Assembly (NCBI GenBank): GCA_964036195.1
Contig: OZ038455.1
Location: 8,449,855 to 8,513,854, forward strand
Origin: Sphaerolaimus hirsutus
Taxonomy: Eukaryota > Nematoda > Chromadorea > Monhysterida > Sphaerolaimidae
Direction: 5' to 3'
Length of the DNA stretch: 64,000 bases
The notes under the pieces are model-generated. The model did not search any database. It was not told the DNA's origin and was given only the letters and a program-made list of their open reading frames with translations. Position numbers and translations under genes: made by a program. Shown here piece after piece: positions 11,998 through 23,800 of the stretch (within the stretch, counting starts at the first letter, position 1; the number at the start of each line of letters is the position of its first letter).

Positions 11998-14900
11998 GCT
12001 AGCGCCCTACAGAGCATTTGCTTCTGGTGCCAGTGCCCTGGTGTCAACTCCGTAAATTGAGAAATAAGAGATAAAACAGTAAAAAAAACTGAAGTATTCA
12101 GTTTTTTTACTGTTTTATCTCTTATTTCTCAATTTACGGAGTTGACCCCTGGAAATTCCTCTGGCACAATTGACTGCAGCCTACAAGATTTTGACAAAAT
12201 TCGAGTGGAAAACGTGAAATTTACATGGAACCGCGGAAAGAAGGTGATTTTGCCGGCCAAAGATTGTCATGTTGGAAAACAATTAGCGCCAAGGTGAGAA
12301 ACGTTTTTTGATGTCAAAACTTATGAATTTTCGGCGAATATCATACTTAGCTTGGAAATCCATACTTTATCAGTAAAAAATTTTCGATAAATCTTGTATT
12401 TACCATATTTCCTTGAATCGCCCCCTCTTGAATTAACCCCCTCAAATTTTCCACTCTGAAACCCCTGGGGATATTTCGAGGAAATATGGTAATATACTTG
12501 ATTCAATTTACATGCTACATGTGTGCAACTTAACATAGACAAATTATCTTAGCTAGTTATGAAAAAAAAGTGCGCAACAATCAAAAAATGTCAAAACTTT
12601 GACGTCAAGTGCCAAAAAACATCATGGCATTTCTGACACTATTTTGCCATTGCGTTTTTGTCATTTAGCACCGTGATTGAAACTGTTTTGCTTAGATGGC
12701 ATTTTAGTATTTGGCACATGTCCAGAAATCTGAAAAAAACAAATAAATTATCTTAAGCAGACAATGATCGAAAAACGTCAAAACTTTGGCGTCAAGTGCC
12801 AAAAACATCATGAAGCTATTCTGGACCAGTGCCAAGCACTAAAAATGGCACCTAAGCAAAACAGTGTCAATCATGACGTTAAATGACAAATAACTTAAAC
12901 AGACAATGATCGAAAAATGTCAAAACTTTGGCGTCAAGTGCCAAAAAACATCATGAAGCTTTTCTGGACTAGTGCCAAACACTAAAATGGCACTTAAGTA
13001 AAACAGTTTCAATTACGGTGCTAAATGACAAAAACACAATGGCAAAATAGTGTCAGAAGTGTCATGATGCTTTTTATTTATTTGACATCGGTGTCAAGTG
13101 CGAAAACTTGTCTATAAACGTTTTTCAGGCTTGGACCGAACATCGAAATTGAATGTAAAACGACAGAAAACGGCGCAAAATACAAGGCAGAAATTGATGT
13201 CTACACTATTGCTAGCACCATTGACACCACACTCACAGCCAAATCTACTTCAAGTGTCGGCACCACTGCCAATCCAAGCACCACAAATCTGAACTTGGAC
13301 GTTTTTAGAACCCAGCCCGCACCCACAGTGACCATGTCAAAATCAGTGAGTTTGAATTTAAGGTTTTGAGTTTTTTTATTTTTTCTCTTCTGTATACTCG
13401 GCGTACGTGATACTCTGCCCTCGCACTGATTTATGTCTCGGTTTGGAAGCGTGCCAATGATTGTCAAATCATGCAATTTCCGTAAAAAGATGAAAAAAAA
13501 ATTCATCGATGTGAATATATTAATGAATAATAGTATAACAACAATCATTTTTGGCATCTTTTTATGAAACTAGCACACATTAACCATCATTGGCACACTT
13601 CCAGCGGGAACCACGCGTGCAAGGTGTAAAGTAATCGGAGTATATTATATTTAAAATACAGGAAGTTGCAAGTGACAAATATGTAAAGTGCCACATACAT
13701 GAGAGCAATATTGAATCATTACAAAATGCAATTGTGGCATCTGAGAGCAAACTTTTGAAAAAAGGTGAAACACAAAGCATGAATATGCTGAAAGCCTTTG
13801 AACAGCTTCTCAAACTACAAAATCTCACATGCCCAAGTATCAATTCAAACAGTGAAAGTGGCACATGCCGAATCAGTGATCTTGATTTCCAAAAAGTGCA
13901 AAACATTGTCAGTGAATGTGGTGAAAAATCAATGAAAGAGAGTAGTGCTCAATGGTCAACCATGCTGGAAAGTGCCAAAGCAAACTTCAAAATGCCAAAA
14001 ATAACATGCCCAACTGTGAATTCATCAGTGATCTTGGAAAGTTTAAAAGGAATGATTGAAATGAAAAATAATCAGTGCTCCACTGTGGATATTGACACTG
14101 TGGTATGTACTTACAAATAGTATTTTTTTATCTATTTTCACACTTTTCTAAATTATTTACATTCAAAACTGCAATGTAGAACAAAGTTTTTGGCTCCTTG
14201 GTGAAAAATGCCACAGAAAAAATGGCAAATGGCATCAAAATTGATTTCCAAAAAATGCAAAACATTGCCAGTGAATGTGGTGAAAAATCAATGAAAGAGA
14301 ACAGTGCTCAATGGTCAGCCATGCTGGAAAGTGCCAAAGCAAACTTTAAAATGCCAAAAATTACATGTCCAACTGTGAACTCATCAGTGATTTTGGAAGG
14401 TTTAAAAGGAATGATTGAAATGAAAAATAATCAATGTTCCACTGTGGATTTTGGCACTGTGGTATGTGCTTACAAATGGTATTTTTTTATCTATTTTTAC
14501 ACTTTTCTGAATTATTTACATTCAATACTGCAATGTAGAACAAAGCTTTTGGCCTACTGGTGAAAAATGTCACAGAAAAAATGGCAAATGGCATCAAAAT
14601 CAATACAACTGAGGGAATGACAAATCTGAGCATGCAAATGGCACTGAACAATAAAAACATGAGAAGTACAATGACAGACTTTCATGTAAATGCAATTTTC
14701 ACATTTTTCTACTTGAAAAAATAAATTTGATTGTAACACTCAATTACAGATCTCATTATTAAATGGCATTGTGGATGTGAATCACACAGTTATCTGCATT
14801 TATTCTGGCATGATGGGTGGATTTTCACTGTTGAATAATAGTATGGCAAAAATTGAGGTTTGTGGTTTGTACAGCATGGACATGTAAACATGAAAACACT

Positions 14901-16136
14901 TTCTTTTTTCACCTCTCAGATGGATAGTGGTGAGCAGAAAGAAATGTGGGAAAAAATGAAGGCAGACAATAAGAAACTCATATCTCAAGTGAATATGCTA
15001 ATGAATCTGATTAAAAAAAAATCTCTGGCTGGGAATGTTGAGCCTAGCAGTGCACCTACAACTAGCCAAACTTCCAATTTTGCAAGCACAACATCCACCA
15101 CAAAAAAACCTTTGAATCTGAATGTGCAAAAAAATCAAATGATGAATGATGGGCCTAATTTGTGTAACTTGAATTTACAAAGTTGGACTGCTTCACTACA
15201 AACCAAAAATGCTGGTGAAATTGAAAAACTATTGAAGCCATTCACTGCACAATTGAAAGCACTTGAAGATCGGATGGATTTCATGTATATGGTACATATT
15301 TGTCACTTGCAAATATTTTCTACAAATTTTTTAACTCTTACATGTGATATATGTATTCAGATGGAAATGGGCATGCTGTCAACCATTGTGGCATTGGGAT
15401 GCCTCAGTACAATTGTGTCCGCCATACTGGGAATGATTATATGCAGCAAATGGAGCAAAAAAAGGCGCAATAGTGATACTGACGCAATGATTCTGTGAGT
15501 GAAAGCTATCAATACTTTAAATCCAGGAAATCTTAAAATAAGCTGTACTTAAAACTTTTCAGCCAGGAAACAGGTCTCACATCCCTCACTGAACACAGCA
15601 ATGCCGCATTTAATGAAGAAAGTCGCCCAAAAGTAACGGTAAATTGAACTATTTCCTAAGTAACATTCACCTTTTTCATATATGTTGGACATTGAATCTA
15701 AACTTCAAAATTTTGACAATTCATGATTTTTCATAAATTTTTCCATGGGTGAAATGCATTCTAGGAAAATAGTTATGTCAGTTATAGAGTCATTATAACC
15801 TACTTTCAGTTAATCAATGACAGTGGCTATGTGCAATTCATACCAGACAAAACGCAGATTGCAAGTCAACTGCGCACAGCGATTCAAAATAGACAAACGG
15901 CGATTGCAGAAATTCACAACGAGGATGAACCATGTTCCTCTGGTGGTGGGTCGTTCCATATAAATAGATTGAATAGTTATTGTAGTTCGTTATCGACAGT
16001 GCGATATAGTAGCCAAGATTTTTATACTTTTAATAATGCCACAGCACTATTTGATCCCGTGGAACTGGACGAGAGCGAGCACGATTTATATGTGCAGCAA
16101 ACCGAATGCCGATTGGGCAAGCCAGCGAAACATTAA
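11998..16136 (+). CDS. Type I membrane glycoprotein-like gene, about 11 exons, one exon interrupted
   Basis: Supported exons are 11998-12293 (interrupted by a foldback at 12042-12146), 13129-13345, 13662-14102, 14180-14461, 14539-14685, 14750-14857, 14920-15291, 15361-15494, 15563-15638 and 15810-16136, all GT-AG and in phase after the first. They give roughly 700 aa downstream of 13129. The product has a cysteine-rich N-terminal exon with a CxxCxC pattern, a Thr/Ser-rich stretch, tandem repeat modules each with ITCPTVNSS, a helical region, one transmembrane segment (TIVALGCLSTIVSAILGMII), then a basic and a cytoplasmic tail of about 150 aa. A possible signal-peptide exon starts at ATG 11442 (MKIWAYTLAFYLVF), but its phase does not fit the next exon directly. 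Layout resembles a cell-surface or envelope-type glycoprotein; no homologue was recognised, and because of the insertion this copy may be non-functional. Confidence 0.55.
12042..12146. mobile_element. Near-perfect foldback inserted in an exon
   Basis: The arms read GTCAACTCCGTAAATTGAGA and its reverse complement, with almost no loop. The flanks repeat CCCTGG (12036-12041 and 12147-12152), consistent with a target duplication. The insertion brings an in-frame TGA into the surrounding exon. Confidence 0.8.
12403..12492. mobile_element. CCGTATTTCCTCGAAATAC-type miniature element, short diverged copy
   Basis: Termini TACCATATTTCCTTGAAT and ATTTCGAGGAAATATGGTA are imperfect inverted repeats around a C-rich/T-rich core. 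It sits in the 835-bp intron of the glycoprotein-like gene. Confidence 0.65.
12545..13090. repeat. Complex inverted and direct repeat in intron
   Basis: The segment GTCAAAACTTTGRCGTCAAG followed by TGCCAAAAA and CATCATG occurs three times in direct orientation near 12585, 12775 and 12917, and TGACACTATTTTGCCATTG pairs with an inverted copy near 13040. The whole intron therefore can fold on itself. Confidence 0.65.
13393..13644. mobile_element. TATACTC-type miniature element, copy 2
   Basis: Runs from TATACTCGGCGTACGTGATA to GTGTAAAGTAATCGGAGTATA, with GGAAGCGTGCCAATGA and ATTGGCACACTTCCAG inside. It fills most of the intron 13346-13661 of the glycoprotein-like gene and ends 18 bp before the next exon. 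Confidence 0.75.
13884..14602 (+). repeat. Tandem duplication of exon plus intron, 359-bp unit
   Basis: The interval 13884-14242 and the next 359 bp are nearly identical across exon, donor, intron and acceptor; for example GATTTCCAAAA occurs at 13884 and 14243 and the exon starts AACAAAG at 14180 and 14539. Few differences exist even in the intron, so the duplication is recent. It adds one repeat module to the ectodomain. Confidence 0.9.
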
Positions 16137-16299
16137 ATACTACTTTTAATTACTTTCTCCAGACATAATTTAGATTTTTACCAAGATTGTAGTATTTTTT
16201 GTTTCATGAAAAATCGGCATTTTACAGACATTTTGTGATGAATTAGTCAAAAATAGTTTTCTATTTAGCATGGCCCCCATTTTCTCATTATCTTCAGGT

Positions 16300-16500
16300 G
16301 CCGGTTCCGCAAGTGGAAAAGTTAAGAGTTAAAAGTTACGAGTTGAGTAAAATGATAAATGATAATTTAAGAGTAAAGTTAAAAGTTAAGAGTTGAGTAA
16401 AATCCAACTCTTAACTTTTAACTTTACATTTAACTTATCATTTATCATTTTACTCAACTCTTAACTTTTAATTCTTAACTTTTCCACTTGCGGAACCGGC
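16300..16500. mobile_element. Foldback with GCCGGTTCCGCAAGTGGAAA ends
   Basis: Left arm and right arm (TTTCCACTTGCGGAACCGGC) are perfect inverted termini around AGTTAAGAGTT-type repeats. Relatives occur near 27176-27328 and 53562-53797. It lies 164 bp after the stop of the glycoprotein-like gene. Confidence 0.8.
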
Positions 16501-16774
16501 CCCTGAAAATGCCTTTTATTATTCAGCGCTGCTTTTTTATTTTCCCCACGCATATTTACGTCTTGCGCGTATTTATTAAGCAAATCCCAGATACCGTAAA
16601 CCCTTTAATCTAAGCATTCTTTTCGATACATTTTTGAAATTATTATGTGAACTGTCAGTAATTCAATTGACCACAAATTATGAAGTAAAAAACAAAAAAA
16701 TGTCGACAAAATATAGGGTTTACGGTATGCAAGAAAATGCTCCATTCCTTTGTAGTATTTATTTTTTGGCTGTA

Positions 16775-17065
16775 TTTTTGGCCGTACGTTTTGGTCGTAA
16801 TTTTGGCTGTAGTTCCGTATTTTTCGAGTAAATGTAAATACACCTTTTTTTGCTGCAATATTGGATTTATGTAGTGCCATTCACTTAAGATTCACATTTA
16901 TCCATTTATCTAAGTTGATATTTTTGGCCGTATTTTTGGTCGTAATTTTTGGCCGTAATTTTGGCTGTAGGTGCATATTTTTCGAGTAAACGTAAATACA
17001 CTATGCTGCAATATTGGATTTGTTTAACGCCATTCACTTAAGATTCAAATTTATCCATTTTTTTG
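16775..17065. repeat. Two direct copies of about 145 bp
   Basis: Each copy has several TTTTTGGCCGTA units, then ATTTTTCGAGTAAA, then GCTGCAATATTGGATTT and GCCATTCACTTAAGATTC. The copies start near 16775 and 16918. No gene is seen between 16501 and 17634; this direct repeat is the main structure there. Confidence 0.7.
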
Positions 17066-17634
17066 CAATTTAAGTTGCTATTTAGTATGTGATTTTGTGT
17101 GTGCAATTAAGACGTGCGCGTTTTATCTTCTGCTGCTGCAATTAAGACAGTCATTTTTTCGTTCGTATTTGCATATAATTTCATCCCCAAATTTATTTTG
17201 GTTTAATAAATATTTATTTTTTACATTTCAATTTTCAACTTATATTCAGATTTATATGATTTTACAGTCAACAAGTAAGTATATTCAAACATATTTAGGT
17301 AGATAAAATGCGACAATATCTTATCAGCATTAGACATCTTCACGGCAATTCACAAAGACAATTCACAAAAATAACACAATTAAGGATTTTCACGCCCTCT
17401 CGCAACTGTCTATCCCCGCCAGACATCTTTACGGACATTTATAATTATTCAGTGACATTTCATGATCGGATTTTTTGTTAAAGAGATTTTTTGTCGAAAA
17501 ACAATATGATAATCTTCATAGTATTATCTTTGATAGACAATCTTAATAGTTGATGTCAAAACATTTAGCAGAATACAAGAGCCTAGATACCTATTTAAGA
17601 ACAATATTTTCACTTGTCACTTCTCACTAACAAA

Positions 17635-19090
17635 ATGACTTCCATGGAAATTCACTTAAGTACAAAAACCAATAAACTATTGGAAGCCATGCCCTCAAAA
17701 AGACTAAAATTCACCAATTTCTCACTCAAATATGCAGTCTATAGTTTGGCAACTATTGTGGCATCTGTATGCCCTGAAACTGGCTTTTTGAATCTTGAAT
17801 ACAACGGATTCAAAACTCAAATACAGGTGAACATAATTTGGGGCATTTTTTTATCTTATAAAACACCATGTACTCATATACGTAGGCCTATGTCGTTGAC
17901 TGGTGTGTACTCAAACCTGAAATACATGTACGTGTGCCAGAAGGTTTCATGAGACACCTTTACGTGGCTTTGGATGAGAGACAGGCTGATTGCATGCTTG
18001 TAAACATCTTGAAAAAATTCTTTCATGATCAAATCAGTTAGTATTTAGACTATACTTTTTTGATTATCACTCATATTAAAATAACTGAAAAAATTCATCC
18101 ACAGAAATTCACTATATACCTATTGCCTATTTTCCAAATCACAATGTAGTGAAAATGCCAACTCCTCTGAATGAAATCATAATTCCGATGTTCATGGATT
18201 TTTCACTACTCCATCCAGTATGTAGGGCAGATCCTGCCTATGATAAGGAAAGCACTGTGAACATGGCAAAAAGATGTCATGCATATCGAGAGCATGATCT
18301 TCTCACACGTTAATTCATTGAGAACTAATTTTTTATTATTTATATTATGATGTCATATTTGAACATGTGCAGGAGCAACACCTGATCACATCACTGGATG
18401 GGCAGAAAAAGCATTTCTTGAACTTACTCATTCACAATTGTTTCGTCATAAAAAACAATCTGAAAATTTGGAAACCTTTCTACACTTTTCACTCAAAGAG
18501 CACTGTATAATTACTAAAAAAGGAAACATTTTGCACAAATGTATATACTGCAAGGACGCCAAACAAAACAGATTCATGCTTCATGTGCCATATCTTGTCT
18601 GCACTGGCTGCTTTTCACATGAACCACTAAATATACCACATGACATGCTCCAATGTGTCAGTTTCAAATGGCGTGTTCCTGATGTTGTCAGTCAGGCATA
18701 CAATGAAAAACAGAATGCTCAAAAATTCAATGCAAAAAATGATACACATTCATGCTGTAAAAGACAACGAAAAGGTGCAATTGTACCGACAGAATGTCAT
18801 ACACAAAGCTCTCTTCAGAAAAGGTTTTCATTTAGAGTTACTTATTCATGAAAAATAATCTGAAACATTCTAATTTTTTCCCAAACAGGATCTCCAAATC
18901 AGCCATGGATGCCTTTCTCAGAAAAACTGTTGTGAATGCAGGCACACAAACAGATTTGTGTCTTCTGATTGAAAGAAATCAAAGTTCAAGTGATTCTGAT
19001 AGTGATCAAACTGTAGAAGGAGAATTGAGAAAACTGTACAAACACAGACATCGTTTGGCTGTTAATAGATTGATGACAACAAAAGACTGA
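17635..19090 (+). CDS. Unknown protein with CxxC-CxxC cluster, 5 exons
   Basis: Exons 17635-17826, 17886-18036, 18105-18308, 18373-18823 and 18889-19090 join in phase with GT-AG borders, giving about 399 aa. The N-terminal 190 residues look globular with several Trp/Cys/Tyr positions. The fourth exon has CIYC and CTGC separated by 18 residues, which could bind one zinc ion. The tail carries an acidic Ser run (SSSDSDSD) and ends with basic residues. Codon usage and short T-rich introns match the virus-like genes to the left rather than the DMXL exons to the right. I recognise no family; a role in DNA binding or virion assembly would be a guess. Confidence 0.6.
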
Positions 19091-19195
19091 TTTGGATTTC
19101 ATATTTCTATTTTTTTGTTAATATTCATCACATAAATTCAGATTATTTGACTGAATAAACTCTAAATTGAAATTAGACATTATTTTCACCTTATA

Positions 19196-19424
19196 AGAGC
19201 CTTTTAACTTACAAACGGATACTTATGGCTCAGAAAACTTATGTCCCACTTTTGTGGACATTTTCCGGACAGTTATGACCTCACTCGTTACTTCACTACC
19301 GTAACCCACTTCGGTTATCACCTCACTTGTTCTCATTCACTCCATAACTGTCCGGAATATGTCCACAAAACTGGGACATAACTTTCACGGCCATAAGTAT
19401 CCGTTTGTAAGTTAAAAGGCTCTT
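19196..19424. mobile_element. Foldback with AGAGCCTTTTAACTTACAAA ends
   Basis: Left end AGAGCCTTTTAACTTACAAACGG... is repeated inverted at the right (GTTAAAAGGCTCT). Inner parts (GTCCCA, GTGGACATTTTCCGGACAG) also pair. It marks the right-hand edge of the virus-like gene cluster. Confidence 0.75.
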
Positions 19425-20133
19425 GTATACTGCTAGTCTCCCTTTGCAGTAACATTCAATCTGCATGATTTTGATTTAGCAACAAAGAAAATTTCGGTTC
19501 CACGTCAATCACATGGTAATTAATAACATTCTGCATCACAAATCACAGTAATTAAAACAACGAGAATTACACAAGTAGCATAAGTGTATAACGTCGGAAG
19601 CATTCCAACCCCCTAGCGCAAAAATACCGTATTTCCTTGAAAAAGGCATTGAAATAGACTGCAGCTACAGAACAAATAGCACAATCAATATTTAAACCCT
19701 GTAAAACTCTCCAGTCAAAATTCTCGTTCAACTAATGAGACTACGGTAAAATGTATTTCCAATGAAATACGGCAATCATACTTTTTTGCTATGTCAAAGA
19801 CTGTTCTGAACGTGGCACCAGCTGTTGCTCGATAGTTACAAGTGCTATCAATTTGAGTAACTCCAACGCAACATTTTTATTATATTTGATCATCTACATT
19901 TCTAACAACTTCGAGTCCACATTTCTAACAATGTTTAGAAATAGTATTTAATTTTAGTATCATTTCAGTAGTATTCATATTAAACGTAAAAAATTGGTAA
20001 AATTAGCTTTGTCTAAAGTTATCGGACTTACAGCAAAGAGGTGCCACGTCCAGATTAACCCAGTATTATACAATAAAATAATCGTGTATGTGTAGGCGCA
20101 CCATTTTGTCAATGACTAATGTGACTTTACCTA

Positions 20134-20275
20134 CACACTAGTTTACCACCGAAATTCGGAATTCACCTTCGATCACCATCAAAAATATTTAGTTGACGGA
20201 TTTCATTCAAGTAAACTGAAATGTATCCAAAGCTAATGTAAAAGTTTCCGAAATTTCGGCACTAAACTAGTGTGC
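20134..20275. repeat. Small inverted repeat, CACACTAGTTTA ends
   Basis: CACACTAGTTTACCACCGAA pairs with GGCACTAAACTAGTGTG. The interval 19425-20817 otherwise holds only this and the next foldback; I see no gene. Confidence 0.55.
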
Positions 20276-20541
20276 CATTGCCATATTCCCAAGTCCAATA
20301 GTTGGGCGATCATAAAAAGCTAGATACAGTTTTACTTAGTTAATTTACAAGCTTCAACACCTCAATTTGGGTTTACTCGCTAGCTGCGAAACAATAACAC
20401 TGGGATATACACATTAACTATGGCATTCACAATCACAGAAACAATAATGGAATATTCCGACCGTAAATATTTTATTGCGAACTGACTATGTAATTTTTAG
20501 CCCCATTTTTCAGCGAAGCTCCACAATCCACCGATGGCCCT

Positions 20542-20728
20542 GCACACGAAATTTCGAAAACTCATAAATGAGTCTTGAACGTGTTTGAGTTTTTTTCCAC
20601 AATGAATAATTCCGTCCATATAGAATCTCCGTCAACTGTAGTTGACGGCCACCTCATCGTAGAAAACTCAAATGCGCTCTAAGCTAATTCGTGAGTTTTC
20701 GAAAATTCCTGTGAAAACTAGTGTGCGC
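20542..20728. repeat. Foldback with GAAAACTCATAAATGAGT segment
   Basis: GCACACGAAATTTCGAAAAC at the left pairs with GAATTCGTGAGTTTTCGAAAATT and GTGTGCGC at the right. A related foldback lies at about 62980-63185 in the neuropeptide gene intron. Confidence 0.6.
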
Positions 20729-20817
20729 AGGCACAATAGATAAATTACACGCGCATAAACACGCCAATATCAAACCACACTTAAATATTTCCACAACCCC
20801 AAAAAAACCTCCAAAAA

Positions 20818-23800
20818 TCACAACCCATCCAAAACACTAGGCAGACTCCTAATCTTGAAACTACAATCCCCGCCGCAACTGTACAACCGCCTGGCGCCGT
20901 CCACGTACAACTGCTGGACGCCGCCGGCGCTGTGGGCGCCCTGGCGCAGGGAGAACGTGGACTTGCCCGCGTGCTCGCCCGACAACGAGTAGAGCAGACG
21001 CGGCTCGCCCGACAACGACCAGATCTGCGGTGGGATAAGTGAACCACTCGAGCAGTCCTTTCTTAGATCAAACGACCACTAGATCCCAGATAGGGTACAA
21101 ACGGGATCCCGATCCCGATCCCGGATCCCGTGAAATTCCGGGATTTAGCAGTCCCGATCCCGATCCCGACACCGAAACTTTTCAAATCCCGATCCCGATC
21201 CCGAGAAACTCCAAAGTCCGGGATCCCGATCCCGGAAAAATTAGTGGAAATTATCAAAAGTGAACAAACGACGTTTTTGCATACAAAAATGTGAACGCAA
21301 ACCCCCAGCGTTCATTTTATGCCACGTTTCTGGCATCCAACCGTGTTTTTAGACCTCTATGAACAACTGTGGATGCCAAAACATTGGCTAAAATCTCTAT
21401 CCCAAGACCCCAATCCCGATCCCGAAAAAATGCCAATCCCGATCCCGATCCCGTGACCCCAATCCCGGCCAATCCCGATCCCGATCCCGAAATCTCAAAA
21501 AACCAATCCCGATCCCGATCCCGATCCCAAAAAGTCAATCCCGTTTGAACCCTATCCCCAGATCCCGTAAAGTGCCCTGTGAAATGGCAAAGTGCCAAAT
21601 GTCGTGTAAAATGCCGTGTAAATATTGCAATTTTACAGGGCATTTTACATTTATTTTGACAGTTTGCTTTTACTGACATTAAATATTTGACCAGGCGCAA
21701 CGCCCGGGCCCTGTGCCCATGTGTTAAATGTGTAAAATATGTTAAAAAATGTGACATCTGCAGTAACAAAATAAAACAAAATTGAACATTTTAACATTAA
21801 TTTGCAGTATTCAACTTGACTTTTGACACTTGCATGACATTTGATATTTCACACTACATTCTGCAGGGTCTGTGAACGCCCCCCCCCTCTCCACAACAAC
21901 ACCCCCCAACCACACCTTAATATCCCCATCCGCACTGCCCGCCGCAAAGAACTCCCCCATTGGATCCACAGCCAGTGCGCGCACAGTGGCATCATCAAAG
22001 GCCTTCACGGTGTGCTTCAACTGCCTCTGGCGGACGTCCCACACGCACAGTTCCCCAGATCGGCCGCCCGACAACAGTGAGCATTGCGTGGGCACGTACA
22101 GGACGCAAGACGCGCCCTCCGAGTGGCACGGGAAGCCTGGAGGGGGGGGGGGGGTGAGTATGAGCAAGGATGTAGCCAGGGGGCTGGGGGGGGGGGCTGG
22201 AGCCCCCCCCCAGTTCCCGGGTGAGACCAGAAAAATGAAGGGAAATGCAATTGTCGCTATAAATTTACAAGGTGTATACTCGGCGGACATCACACTTAGT
22301 AAGGAAACTTACCATAACCCATCTGAATAATGAACTAAAATTATACAGTTTTCATCGTAATATTTTGTTTTTACTATGTAATAATTAATTACAAAATTTA
22401 TCAAAAGGTTTTATTCAGTAAATTATGGTAGGATTCTACGCATACTTTGCGGTCCGCCGAGTATACGTAGAAACTACGCGCATTTTCGCACCACGTATAA
22501 TACAGTGTACATATTATCATAGATTGCGCCCTGTCGCAAATCACATTTTTTCACCTCGTTTTTGTGCGTGTCGCTGTATTTGTATGTACATTTACATACA
22601 ACGTTTCATGGCGTTAGCGCCAACGCCAATGGCGCCATGCGTGTGGCGCCTAGCGTCACTGTGTTATAAGTAAAACCACCCGCTCAAAAATCCTGGATAC
22701 GTCCATGAGTGTATGAACCCGCAAAGTTCCTGTTTCAACACTTTTATGTTGCTTTCTCGCCGAAAATTTCGTCGCGTCAGGCACAACCCCAAAAACCGGA
22801 TCTTTATCCGAGGGGAGGCCTCATGAATCAAAGGAGATTTTGCAGCCCGATGAATAAAAGTTGGGTGCATCAGTACTTGTACCTTTGTTGCGTATACGAT
22901 GGTTGTAATAAGGCATGGTGTAATTTTACAACCTGCCTGAGAATACTGGACAATAAATATGATTATTGCTTGCATTCCCACGTTCGATCACATAATTCAG
23001 CACGTGAAAATACTGCTCAATAACAAGCACGCGACTCAAATGCCATGACCCGCGAAATTCATGTTTCAAACACGATTACAGGCAATCATAGAAACAATAC
23101 GGGTCGCGTCAGGGTCAACCCCAAGTACCAAATCTAATTTCAGGGGAGGCGTCCCTAAATCAACCATGTTTTTGGCTTCCAACGAGAGTTGGATATTTTG
23201 ACCTTTTGGTTTTCTCACGAAATTATTAGATTTGTGATGACGGATGTGCAGATTGACGCGTGAAAAGTTTATCAATCGGTTTTCGCTTTCACTCTGGTGA
23301 AATGGTCGATATTTTCATTTTAATTGTAGTTTGCATTTTCAGCCATTGGGCCAGTTATTGAATGGGGGATGGAAAAAATTTCCTGGGGCCGGGACCAGTG
23401 ACCACGATTTTGGGTATGCTTTTTTACGGTTAAATACAATTTCACGTTTTTGTCAAGTCAACACTGGGTTTGATTGCATAAAATTGGGGACAGCTGCTTA
23501 AATGTAATTTGTTTGCCATTTTACATGGAATTTTACATGATTTTTACCACTTTGCATGACATTTGACATTTTACAGAGTCTGGGTGTGGCACCTGAACGT
23601 ACACATTATAACGGGCCACAATTCGCACGCTCTTATATGCAAATCACACATGCCCCTCTCAATTTAAATAGGTAGGTAAGTAAGTATAAAGAGTACATAC
23701 ATATGGATGAAGATGTTTCTTCGGACCGGGACCAGAAAATTCGACACTTCACTGAACACGGACCAGCGCCGTTCGAACATCCAATAAAGGTATAAAAGGT

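Noticed and set aside
21039-21769. ORFs with DPDPDPG or RDRDRD repeats in GATCCC arrays (also near 36500-37160 and 48055-48620)
   Set aside because: Products of the subterminal hexamer arrays of hAT-like elements, not proteins.
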